Source: JBCCCJ01 sp039029315
GTDB taxonomy: Bacteria; Bacteroidota; Bacteroidia; J057
Reading direction: 5' to 3'
NCBI GenBank assembly: GCA_039029315.1
Contig: JBCCGK010000049.1
Span: 1 to 64,000 of the forward strand
DNA: 64,000 nucleotides
Position 1 is the first letter of the stretch. Each line of letters opens with the position of its first letter. This document shows, piece after piece, positions 1 through 7,955 of this stretch. Position numbers and translations under genes: made by a program. The notes beneath the pieces were generated by a model. The model ran no database searches, was not told where the DNA came from, and saw only the letters and a program-made list of their open reading frames with translations.

Positions 1-16
1 CGTTTTTTTTCAGGGC

Positions 17-186
17 GACCTGTTTGGAGGAAGTCGGGTGTACGTCAGATTTCCCAATCAAAGAGATTGCCTTGTTTCAAAACCTCTTCCGCACTGCCCC
101 GTTTCTCCTCAAAAAGAGAAACGACCCCACATGCTAGGAAACAAATGGGACATTTGACGTACACCCAGGAAGTCCCCAAACAGGTC
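17..186. repeat. Imperfect fold-back (inverted) repeat, about 170 bp
   Basis: Arms at 17-56 and 146-186 are inverted copies of each other with a few mismatches; both contain GACCTGTTTGG at the outer end and GGGTGTACGTCA further in. The interior holds a second, perfect 8-bp hairpin (CGTTTCTC at 100-107, GAGAAACG at 116-123). There is no open reading frame of note in it. It lies just downstream of the S41 peptidase stop codon, so it could form a large 3' stem-loop, but it has no T-tract on the gene's strand and therefore is not a standard terminator. A non-autonomous mobile element is the other reading. The repeat itself is certain, its nature is not. Confidence 0.6.
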
Positions 187-212
187 TATTTAGAATCAGA
201 TTCAGAGAATCA

Positions 213-1892
213 TTAATCTCCTTTGCCTTGCAACGTCTTGCTATACAGAGTTGGATCTTTGAGGACTTCAGCAGCTTTGCTGATGACAGGATCTCGATCA
301 AACGAAGCTTCGATCAGTCCTTGTTTGTAATAGTATCGTTTGACGATTTCTCGTTTGATAAGCCAGGAAATTTCGTCTTTATAGGTTCCCAATTCTTGCT
401 TCTTTTGCTGGCCGAGTTTGTCGGTGATACTAGCAAGATTGTCTTTGAGGATCTCTTCATAGGCTTCTTCTTCAATGATGCGCTTGAGACGTTTGAGTTC
501 GAGGTCGGCCTGTGTTTCATAAGTAAAGTCTCTGGCGCGAACATATGCGACAAATTCATTGTAGATCTCATCTGTGAGCTTGAACTCCCGTGCTGGAGCG
601 ATGGTAGGATGCTTGGCAGTATACTGAGTCGCAAAGTCAAAAATTAGCCCTTGTGCATTCAACTCTCTTGTTATGATTTCGTAAGTTTCTGCCTCTACAG
701 CAAAGTCCGGTTCAATCCCTCCACCATCATAGACAGTTCGACCATTTCGGGTGCGAAATGCCGTCTGAAGGCTATCAGGAATTTTTGAGACACTCCCGTC
801 CTCATTGCGTTCTGCATAGTTGATGGCCTGAATACATCGGCCACTAGGCGTATAGTATTTCGCAGTCGTAATTTTGATCTGTGTATTGTAGACGAGAGGT
901 CGAATGTTTTGCACAAGGCCTTTGCCAAAACTTCTTGTCCCAAGTACGATCCCTCGATCCAAATCCTGTATGGCGCCTGCTACAATTTCCGAGGCGCTGG
1001 CGCTGCGCTGATTGACCAGGACAGCCAGGGGAATTTCTGTATCTACTGCCACTCGCTGAGCTGTATGCACACGTGTGGAGTTATCAATTCTGCCTCTTGT
1101 CTCAACGATGGTTTCTTTTTGGGGAATGAAAACATTTGCAATCCGAACAGCTTGATCCAGGCGTCCGCCAGGATTGTCTCTCAGGTCAAGAATTACTCCC
1201 TTGATGGCAGGCTGTTCTCGTTTCATGTTCTGTAAAGCATCTTGGACTTCTTTCCCGGCATCCTGGGTAAATCCTGTCAAAGCGATATAGCCGACCCCAT
1301 CCTCTACCATGCCAGAGAAAGGAACATTTTTGATTTTGATTTGGTCCCTGAATAACTTGACCTCGAGTGGACTGTCCTGTCCTTCCCGATTCACAAAGAG
1401 TGTCACCTCTGTATCCTTGTCTCCTCTGAGTAATTCTCTCACATCTGCCACTTCCATGTCTTTGGCGACGATGGGAGATTGGTTGACCTTGATGAGTTCA
1501 TCTCCGGCTTTCAGTCCTGCCTTATCTGCTGGATAGCCTTCATAGGGTTCCATTATGATCATCCGATTCTTCCGCTTTCCGATCAACGCGCCAATTCCAC
1601 CATATTGCCCTGTACTCATAAATCGGACATCTTCTATTTCCTCCTCACTGATATAGTTGGTATAGGGATCGAGTGATTCCAGCATTGCATCGATTCCCGT
1701 CCTCATCAGTTTTTCCGGGTCGGTATCTTCAACATACAGGGTGTTGATCTCTCGGTATAAGCGGCCAAAAATGTCAAGATTCTTCGATATCTCATACAAA
1801 TTGTCAGGGACGTCCGCGACAAAACCGAAGCTGAAAGAGAGCAAGATCAACAGGAACCAGATTCCGACTTTCTTGTAGTTCATAGGGATCAT
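213..1892 (-). CDS. S41-family C-terminal processing peptidase (Ctp/Prc type)
   Basis: 559-residue serine peptidase expected to act in the periplasm, cutting proteins near their C termini. A hydrophobic N-terminal segment (residues 9-24) is a signal peptide or anchor. A PDZ domain covers about 85-170, with the GGIGALIG carboxylate-binding loop, and the S41 catalytic core follows from about 195. The core contains GVILDLRDNPGG, the SASASE box whose Ser299 sits 25 residues before Lys324 in RSFGKG, the usual Ser/Lys dyad spacing of tail-specific proteases, and the KYYTPSGRCIQ strand. Length and domain order are typical. ATG at 1892 gives MIPMNYKK; the ATG three codons later (1883) is an equally good start. 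Transcribed away from the rnpA/rpmH group, about 190 bp downstream of rnpA. Confidence 0.93.
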   Translation of the reverse strand: MIPMNYKKVGIWFLLILLSFSFGFVADVPDNLYEISKNLDIFGRLYREINTLYVEDTDPEKLMRTGIDAMLESLDPYTNYISEEEIEDVRFMSTGQYGGIGALIGKRKNRMIIMEPYEGYPADKAGLKAGDELIKVNQSPIVAKDMEVADVRELLRGDKDTEVTLFVNREGQDSPLEVKLFRDQIKIKNVPFSGMVEDGVGYIALTGFTQDAGKEVQDALQNMKREQPAIKGVILDLRDNPGGRLDQAVRIANVFIPQKETIVETRGRIDNSTRVHTAQRVAVDTEIPLAVLVNQRSASASEIVAGAIQDLDRGIVLGTRSFGKGLVQNIRPLVYNTQIKITTAKYYTPSGRCIQAINYAERNEDGSVSKIPDSLQTAFRTRNGRTVYDGGGIEPDFAVEAETYEIITRELNAQGLIFDFATQYTAKHPTIAPAREFKLTDEIYNEFVAYVRARDFTYETQADLELKRLKRIIEEEAYEEILKDNLASITDKLGQQKKQELGTYKDEISWLIKREIVKRYYYKQGLIEASFDRDPVISKAAEVLKDPTLYSKTLQGKGD

Positions 1893-2085
1893 TTAGGATA
1901 TGGATTGGCATGTGTGATATCGAATCAAGTTAGCCAATCACAGAGGGGAGCATAAAGAGAAAAAGTCTAATCCCCTACAGTGTAATGTTTTAGGGATGTT
2001 TTCTTCTATTTGCTGGAAATCGTTCTCTTCAAACCCGTCCCATCTTCTCTGTTAAAGATACGGATTTGTCTAAAAAAAGGAAGCC

Positions 2086-2511
2086 TTAATCTTTCTGAGG
2101 GAGGAAAATCATTGTCTGTAAGCGATTCAGGCCTTTTTGAAGGGAATGCTCAATTTGGGCATAGGAGGCTTTTCTACGGCTGTTATATTTGATCAGTAGC
2201 ACAAGATTTTTTTCATTTTCCTCTGCTTTTGAGAGAAGGATGAACTTATGAAGCCGATAGGCTTCTTTCATCCTTCGTTTGAGGTAGTTTCGATCAACAG
2301 CTCGCTTGAACGCTCGCTTGGGTGCTGAGAAAGCCACAGAGAGAGGGGTCTCTATATATTCAGGAGGACAATCTGTGACATAAAAAAACTTAAGCATGCC
2401 TACCCTGAAGGAGGAGCCATGCTTAAATAGAAAATCAAATGCTCGTCGGTGCCGCATACGTTCAGCTTTAGGAAAGCAATAACGTCCCTCCGGAGAGGAT
2501 TGGGCTGGCAT
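2086..2511 (-). CDS. rnpA: Ribonuclease P protein component
   Basis: The 141-residue protein subunit of RNase P, which binds the catalytic RNA and pre-tRNA leader during 5' maturation of tRNAs. The diagnostic RNR motif is present as VDRNYLKRRMKEAYR near residues 85-100, in a very basic protein of normal family size. An in-frame start further upstream (2550) would run into rpmH; I chose the ATG at 2511, eight bases after the rpmH stop, because this gives the usual rpmH-rnpA order without overlap and an N terminus (MPAQSSPEGRYCFPKAERM) ending in the family's typical 'F-x-K-x-x-R' start. Co-transcribed with rpmH. Confidence 0.95.
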   Translation of the reverse strand: MPAQSSPEGRYCFPKAERMRHRRAFDFLFKHGSSFRVGMLKFFYVTDCPPEYIETPLSVAFSAPKRAFKRAVDRNYLKRRMKEAYRLHKFILLSKAEENEKNLVLLIKYNSRRKASYAQIEHSLQKGLNRLQTMIFLPQKD

Positions 2512-2518
2512 CTGTATA

Positions 2519-2683
2519 TTATTTGTTGGTCTTGTGACGACCTTCATCACTGACGGTCAACTTGTGACGACCTTTCGCTCTGCGAGCAGCAATCGTCTTG
2601 CGACCACCTGGAGTTGCCATCTTACTGCGAAAGCCATGCTTATTGCGACGCTTCCGGTTACTTGGTTGGAATGTCCGTTTCAT
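2519..2683 (-). CDS. rpmH: 50S ribosomal protein L34
   Basis: A 54-residue, strongly basic protein starting MKRTFQPSNRKRRNKHGFR and continuing with SKMATPGGRKT and AARRAKGRHKL, the unmistakable L34 pattern. It is part of the large ribosomal subunit. Start ATG at 2683, stop TAA at 2519-2521. The tail has a short Bacteroidota-style extension (TVSDEGRHKTNK) beyond the minimal L34 core. It sits immediately upstream of rnpA in the near-universal rpmH-rnpA pair. No dnaA or origin-like sequence is next to it. Confidence 0.97.
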   Translation of the reverse strand: MKRTFQPSNRKRRNKHGFRSKMATPGGRKTIAARRAKGRHKLTVSDEGRHKTNK

Positions 2684-2763
2684 ACCTGATCTCGTTTCCG
2701 TTCAAAAGGAATGCAAAGTTAGAAATTATCCTGAACCTGCCAAAGAATCCTGAGAATAAATCA

Positions 2764-3498
2764 TCACTCACCAAAGACCTCTGCGAAGACTTTCATGGTC
2801 TGTGGATAGCGAAATCCGTGAATATGGACCCGATAATAGTCAAACAATGTCTTGATCAAATGACGCTTCGTGTTCGAATCAAAAATCAATTGTTGACAAG
2901 AGTGAGGATCAGGCAATAAGTCTGCGGTACAATACACAAATCTTCGTAGCAAATTCGCGATCGGATTTCCATCATTGGGCACCGCATGAAAGACTCCTTT
3001 GGGGATATCAAAATTGACAAAGCTCGCACTCCCGCTTTTGTCATGAGGAAAGAAGCCCAAATGCTTGGTGTGATGCAGCAAGAACCAAATGAATAGATGG
3101 ATGAGTCGATTGGGAGCTTGATCAATCCCTGTGATGGTGGTGTACAGACAATCATACATCGGGAGATTTGGCTCGACTTCCTTGACCGTATCAGTGAAGA
3201 TCTCTAGCAAAGCAAGACCAAGAGACAATTTGACAGGATGGGTCTGTATGTCTTCGAGAATGATTGCCGCTTTGCTCTCAGAGATCTTTTGAAGATCCCG
3301 ATTGGCCTGATCCACAAAGACAATGTCTATGATAGACAGCGGTTGGAAATAGCTGTGTTTTCGTCGCGATCTGGTAGAACGATAGCCTTTGATAATGAAA
3401 CTTCGAAGCCCAAATTCTTTGGTATAAAGGGTAGAAATAACATTGGATTCCTGATGCTTCAGGGTTCGCAGAACTATGGCTTCGGTTTTACAGATCAC
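2764..3498 (-). CDS. recO: DNA repair protein RecO
   Basis: 244-residue RecO, the mediator that helps RecR load RecA on SSB-coated single-stranded DNA and anneals complementary strands in recombinational gap repair. The N terminus (KTEAIVLRTLKHQESNVIS) is the OB-fold start typical of RecO, followed by the helical domain (LGLALLEIFTDTVKE, LFIWFLLHHTKHLG). The CxxC zinc residues of some RecO proteins are not seen, as is common in Bacteroidota. The reading frame begins with GTG at 3498. The next upstream gene on this strand ends 12 bases away, so the two are probably co-transcribed. Confidence 0.9.
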   Translation of the reverse strand: MICKTEAIVLRTLKHQESNVISTLYTKEFGLRSFIIKGYRSTRSRRKHSYFQPLSIIDIVFVDQANRDLQKISESKAAIILEDIQTHPVKLSLGLALLEIFTDTVKEVEPNLPMYDCLYTTITGIDQAPNRLIHLFIWFLLHHTKHLGFFPHDKSGSASFVNFDIPKGVFHAVPNDGNPIANLLRRFVYCTADLLPDPHSCQQLIFDSNTKRHLIKTLFDYYRVHIHGFRYPQTMKVFAEVFGE

Positions 3499-3510
3499 TG
3501 AAAAAGGAAT

Positions 3511-4089
3511 TTAGGATTTCATCTCCATAGAATAGTTCACCGGAGAAACCAATCTTACAGGTCTTAATTGATACGCAAGCTCAAGAATGTCGGTTTCTTC
3601 TTCATATACCCCCAACAATCGATCTACCTCTTCCCTGCGATCAATGACAGGCTTGTTAGTAGCAAGTGGGGATTTAGGGTTTGAGGGAAATAACAGAACC
3701 TCTTTGGCTTGTAATTCCGCTCTGGCTACTTGCATCATATGGATGGGGTCTCCGATCTGAACCTGTTCCCGACTTTTGACAAGTGGACCCAGAATCAACA
3801 ATTGAGCGGTATACAATAACTCATGAATGGCTTTGGGATTCATCTCCAGTATCCCCTTGTCATTGAGCACAAAACTGTCTCTTTGATCCCCCATCAAAAA
3901 ATTGTTGTATACCATGGCCTCGCTCAGGAGAGAAGAGATGCGTTTGGTTACAAATCTGGAATCGCGCAAAGTCTCCCCAAAGGGAGCATGGAAGACGATG
4001 GTTTTCTCCTTGAACTTGAAATTAAATACAAAGTCCTGAATGAAGAAACGGTCCCGAAGGTTATGTTCTGTGAAGTAAAGGAGATTCAC
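3511..4089 (-). CDS. Conserved-looking protein of unknown function between porZ and recO
   Basis: 192 residues, starting with GTG at 4089 (NLLYFTEHNLRDRFF...). I do not recognise a family. There is no signal peptide or membrane helix; the protein looks cytoplasmic and mixed alpha/beta, with a basic-acidic C terminus (DRREEVDRLLGVYEEETDILELAYQLRPVRLVSPVNYSMEMKS). The first third is beta-rich (DFVFNFKFKEKTIVFHAPFGETLRDSRFVTKR). It lies 86 bp downstream of the porZ-like gene and 12 bp upstream of recO on the same strand, so it belongs to that transcription unit. Codon use and continuity of the frame support a real gene. Confidence 0.7.
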   Translation of the reverse strand: MNLLYFTEHNLRDRFFIQDFVFNFKFKEKTIVFHAPFGETLRDSRFVTKRISSLLSEAMVYNNFLMGDQRDSFVLNDKGILEMNPKAIHELLYTAQLLILGPLVKSREQVQIGDPIHMMQVARAELQAKEVLLFPSNPKSPLATNKPVIDRREEVDRLLGVYEEETDILELAYQLRPVRLVSPVNYSMEMKS

Positions 4090-4175
4090 GTTAGAGGGAA
4101 ATAATAGGTAAAACCACCATCAAAGATAGCAGCCGCACATCTAGGAGACAACCTTTATTTCCCGCTTCCTATTTC

Positions 4176-6488
4176 CTATCTGGCGATTACTGTGAATTTC
4201 CCGATACAGGCATTCTCTCCATTTCTGTCTGCAATCAAGGCCAGGTAGACCCCGGATCGCACCTGATTGCCATATACATCCATCCCATCCCAGGTAGTAC
4301 TGCCTCCCTGAGATTCTAGTTCTCTGACAAGCAGGCCAGAAACGGTGGTGATTTTGACTGTTGATTCAGCCGCGGAGCCCCTGATGGTGATCAATCCATT
4401 AAAGTCAGTGAAGACAGGATTGGGATAGACAAGTATGTCTTCGCACTGGCTTTGTCCCTGGGTGGCATCGCCCTGGAAGCTCATCAGTCCACGATCGGTA
4501 GCAATGAAGACCAGGCCACTCTCGGGATCGATTTGTACATCATTTATTTTGTTGGAAAGAAGGGGACTGTTTTCTGTGGTGAACTGGTGGATCAGGGCAT
4601 CACCGTTTTCACTTACCAAAAATAGCCCATCCTCAGTACCGAGCCATTTGCGGTTGCCACCATCCACAGCAATGGCTGTCACAGCTGTGTTTTTGAGCAA
4701 GGCAGTTCGTTCAAAAACCGGGGGACTGGCATCGACAATTCTCCCTTGAGAGATACTGAATGGATCAAAAAATACCGTTACGCCTTTGGCTGTTCCAACC
4801 CAAATGAAGCCTTCTTGATCCTGTGCCAATGAAAACACTTCGATCGAAGGCAGATTCCCCTGATTGGTTCCAGTACGGAGGGTGACCATTTGTCCATCAT
4901 CAAAGACATCAGGAGTTCCGTTTTCGGTATACACCAGGAGGCTTTTGTCATTGTTGACCATCCAGATATTGTTGTAGTCATCGACAATCATTTCCGTGAT
5001 ATGATGGTCTGAGGGAAATCTGAAGTTGGGAACCGAATGCCAGTCTCCTTCAGGTGTCCGAACCACAAGTGGTGGCAAGGCAAAATCCAGGCTGACCCAC
5101 AAGTTGCCATAAGAATCCAGCGCGGTCCCGCTGACACGAGAATTTCCGGTATTGGAGGGATTGCATACCTGATTGATAATCGGAATTCCTGAGTTGGTAC
5201 AATTGTACCCATCCACGAGGGTGGCATCTTTGAGCACAACCAAACCGCTGCCCCATGATCCCATATAGGCCTGATTGGTTTCGTGATCATAATAAGCCCT
5301 GGCAAAGCTGGTCCCAACATCATCCGGGAGACCGTCTCTGATGGTGTCTAGGGTTGTCCAGATTCCTTCTGAGATGTTGTAGTGATACACCCCAAACGCA
5401 TTGTTGTCTGGTGCAAAGAGTTGGTCATATCCTTTGGGAGCAACATATACTTCTCCATTGCCTACTGCCAACCTCGTACAGTCGTTGGAGGTTGGGCCTG
5501 GCGGGACGATGGTGGGCGTTTGCCAATTGTCAAACTTGGTCAGGCCTCTAAAGGAAGTTGTGACAAAAAATAAATCTTCCCCTGAGATGACCACATGTTT
5601 GGCGGCCCCCGCAATGAAAAAATTATACTTAATTCCCCTGGAATTGATCACATTGATATTGTTTAGCCGGGAAGCTCCTACCGCATCATCGATGACGTAA
5701 AGGTGCTCCCATTTATTATCCAATCGTCCAAATACCGCCCAATTGTTGTCTTTTTTGCGATAAACGGTATTGTCTGTCAAGGCAAAGAGGCCATCAGGAT
5801 TCGCTCCGATTTCCTTAATGTTTTCAGACTCAGGAAGCCCCGTATCGCCATCTTCCCATAACCAGACAGCAGGATCTTTGAGGTTGGGAAAGTCTATTGG
5901 AGCACTATAGAGGCCCCGATCTTTAACCGCCACATAAATCAGACCTTCTGAGATAGCGAGGGAATTGACAGGCGTTCGACTAGGATTGCCCGCAAATTGT
6001 GAGACATCAGTCAAGGGAAGATTGGTATCCAGATTATAGATTACCAACCCAAAGTTTGTTCCGACATAGAGTCTCTTTCCTTCAGCCAGAAACAAATTGA
6101 CCCTTCGATCGACAAAGAAGGTGTTTCTGGCAATATCACTCAGATGGAAGATTTGGTCAGGATCAGAAAAATAATCAATCATGCCATCACTATACCCGAT
6201 AAAGATCTGATCAGTCTCATCGTGATAATACAAGGTAGTTGGGGAGATACTGCTCATGCCATCTATGGTAGAAAAAATCCGAATTTCTTCTGTCCCTATG
6301 TCATAAGAGTACATGCCACCTTGCGAGATGGTGTAAATGATTTGTCCTTTTTGGACAGACATAATTCCTCTCCCATTGCTCAGATAGGATTGCCACTCGC
6401 CGTAACGGGCATTTTGACTGATAACTGGTTGACAGAAATTGCTGAGCATCCAGCAAGCCGTCATGAGGAAGACAAATTTATTTCGCAT
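4176..6488 (-). CDS. porZ: PorZ-like type IX secretion beta-propeller protein
   Basis: A 770-residue secreted protein made of many propeller-type repeats (for example IYTISQGGMYSYDIGTEEIR, LYVGTNFGLVIYNLDTN, LWVSLDFALPPLVV, IWMVNNDKSLLVYTENG, IWVGTAKGVTVFF, KWLGTEDGLFLVSENG), two propellers' worth, and ending in a T9SS-type C-terminal domain that starts ILVYPNPVF. This is the architecture of PorZ, a surface subunit of the PorU-PorV-PorQ-PorZ attachment complex that anchors T9SS cargo. Start chosen at ATG 6488 (MRNKFVFLMTACWML), giving a clean signal peptide; an upstream ATG at 6536 would add a second hydrophobic stretch. The neighbourhood with recO supports porZ by context (from memory). A generic two-component-regulator propeller protein is the alternative. 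Confidence 0.75.
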   Translation of the reverse strand: MRNKFVFLMTACWMLSNFCQPVISQNARYGEWQSYLSNGRGIMSVQKGQIIYTISQGGMYSYDIGTEEIRIFSTIDGMSSISPTTLYYHDETDQIFIGYSDGMIDYFSDPDQIFHLSDIARNTFFVDRRVNLFLAEGKRLYVGTNFGLVIYNLDTNLPLTDVSQFAGNPSRTPVNSLAISEGLIYVAVKDRGLYSAPIDFPNLKDPAVWLWEDGDTGLPESENIKEIGANPDGLFALTDNTVYRKKDNNWAVFGRLDNKWEHLYVIDDAVGASRLNNINVINSRGIKYNFFIAGAAKHVVISGEDLFFVTTSFRGLTKFDNWQTPTIVPPGPTSNDCTRLAVGNGEVYVAPKGYDQLFAPDNNAFGVYHYNISEGIWTTLDTIRDGLPDDVGTSFARAYYDHETNQAYMGSWGSGLVVLKDATLVDGYNCTNSGIPIINQVCNPSNTGNSRVSGTALDSYGNLWVSLDFALPPLVVRTPEGDWHSVPNFRFPSDHHITEMIVDDYNNIWMVNNDKSLLVYTENGTPDVFDDGQMVTLRTGTNQGNLPSIEVFSLAQDQEGFIWVGTAKGVTVFFDPFSISQGRIVDASPPVFERTALLKNTAVTAIAVDGGNRKWLGTEDGLFLVSENGDALIHQFTTENSPLLSNKINDVQIDPESGLVFIATDRGLMSFQGDATQGQSQCEDILVYPNPVFTDFNGLITIRGSAAESTVKITTVSGLLVRELESQGGSTTWDGMDVYGNQVRSGVYLALIADRNGENACIGKFTVIAR

Positions 6489-6684
6489 AAACGTGAATAC
6501 TTGGAGACATAAAATTAGCAAAATCCCGATTGACATTGGTAGGAAGAAAAATTGGCATGATGTCCAGGAGAGAATGAGGACTATATCTGATCATCTTTTG
6601 TGGATAAAACCGACAATTTTCCAGAAGATATTGACCAATGAAGGGAAGAAGTGCTACATTCGAACAGACCGCTAAGTTAGATGT

Positions 6685-7869
6685 ATGAACTATTTTGAAG
6701 AAGCTTTGTTTCTCCACGAAAAACTCAAGGGCAAGATTCGTGTCGAGACCAAAATGGATGTCCGGACCAAAGAAGACCTCTCCATTGTCTACTCTCCCGG
6801 AGTGGCAGCCCCTTGTAAAGCCATTGCCGCCAACCCTGCAGATGTGTGGAAATATACCATGAAAAGCAATACTGTCGCCATTGTGTCGGATGGATCAGCG
6901 GTACTTGGATTGGGGAATATTGGGGCTGCAGCCTCTATTCCTGTTATGGAAGGCAAAGCCATGCTCTTTCGAAAGTTTGCAGGGATAGATGCCTTTCCGA
7001 TTTGTCTTGACACACAAGATACAGACGAAATCGTGGAAACCGTCAAGCGGATTGCGCCTGTATTTGGAGGGGTAAATTTGGAAGACATTGCTGCACCGAG
7101 AAGTTTTGAAGTGGAGTCGCGATTGCAAGAGTTGGGAATTCCAGTATTTCATGACGATCAGCATGGGACGGCCATTGTTGTGCTGGCGGCCTTGATCAAT
7201 GCGGCCAAGGTAGTCGGAAAAAGTTTCTTCGATTTGAAAGTAGTGATCAACGGAGCCGGAGCAGCAGGAATTGCCATTGCGCGTCTGTTGCGTTGTGCAG
7301 AGATAGATGCTTCTGCTTGTATTGCTGTGAAGGATGTGATTGTCTGTGACAGCCGAGGGATCATCTCTTCCGATCGAACCAATCTCAATTCAGCCAAAGA
7401 GGAAATCCTGCAATACACCAACAAGGACAATCTGTCAGGCTCTCTCCAGGATGCGCTCAAGGGGGCAGATGTATTTATCGGAGTGAGTGTAGGCAATCTG
7501 TTGAAGACAGAAGACATTGAGACAATGGCCAAAGACGCGATCGTCTTTGCGATCGCGAATCCTATTCCTGAAATTATGCCGGAGGATGCTTATGCGGGAG
7601 GAGCGGCAATCGTCGGGACGGGAAGAAGTGATCTACCCAATCAAGTCAACAATGTGTTAGGGTTTCCAGGGATTTTTCGAGGTGCATTGGATGCACGGGC
7701 TCCCCAAATCAATGCGGATATGAAACTGGCAGCAGCTTATGCCATTGCAGATTGTGTCAGAACTCCAACGAAGATGGAAATCATCCCTTCCTCCCTCAAT
7801 GAAAGGGTGGCATTTGATGTGGCCAAAGCCGTAAAAGAAGCAGCTTTGAATACATTTATGACGACTTAA
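6685..7869 (+). CDS. Malic enzyme (malate dehydrogenase, oxaloacetate-decarboxylating)
   Basis: 394-residue short form of bacterial malic enzyme, converting malate to pyruvate and CO2 with reduction of NAD(P)+. Visible marks are the DLSIVYSPGVA box with the catalytic Tyr, the malate-binding and metal-binding segment FHDDQHGTAIV, the Rossmann loop VVINGAGAAGIAIARLL, and the late IFAIANPIPE-like stretch (VFAIANPIPEIMPEDA). The phosphotransacetylase-like C-terminal domain of MaeB is absent, so this is the stand-alone catalytic type. It starts at ATG 6685, divergent from the porZ-like gene, with about 200 bp between the start codons. Cofactor preference cannot be read safely from the sequence. 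Confidence 0.93.
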   Translation: MNYFEEALFLHEKLKGKIRVETKMDVRTKEDLSIVYSPGVAAPCKAIAANPADVWKYTMKSNTVAIVSDGSAVLGLGNIGAAASIPVMEGKAMLFRKFAGIDAFPICLDTQDTDEIVETVKRIAPVFGGVNLEDIAAPRSFEVESRLQELGIPVFHDDQHGTAIVVLAALINAAKVVGKSFFDLKVVINGAGAAGIAIARLLRCAEIDASACIAVKDVIVCDSRGIISSDRTNLNSAKEEILQYTNKDNLSGSLQDALKGADVFIGVSVGNLLKTEDIETMAKDAIVFAIANPIPEIMPEDAYAGGAAIVGTGRSDLPNQVNNVLGFPGIFRGALDARAPQINADMKLAAAYAIADCVRTPTKMEIIPSSLNERVAFDVAKAVKEAALNTFMTT

Positions 7870-7891
7870 GGAGCCCTCATTCCCCAAAACA

Positions 7892-7923
7892 TTTGCCTTC
7901 CTGAAACAGGCGGAGTATCTTTT
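7892..7923 (+). promoter_or_regulatory. Candidate Bacteroidota-type promoter of first TPR-CHAT gene
   Basis: TTTG at 7892-7895, a 20-bp spacer, then TATCTTTT at 7916-7923, matching the -33/-7 form TTTG...TAnnTTTG at all but the last base. The start codon follows 33 bp later. The second TPR-CHAT gene has the same arrangement with an identical spacer, which strengthens the call. Confidence 0.45.
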
Positions 7924-7955
7924 CGTACCTTCATTTACCTATGAATCAGGACTGA

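Noticed and set aside
2086..2683. Chromosome origin next to rpmH-rnpA
   Set aside because: No dnaA, DnaA-box cluster or AT-rich unwinding region nearby; in Bacteroidota this gene pair is often not at the origin.
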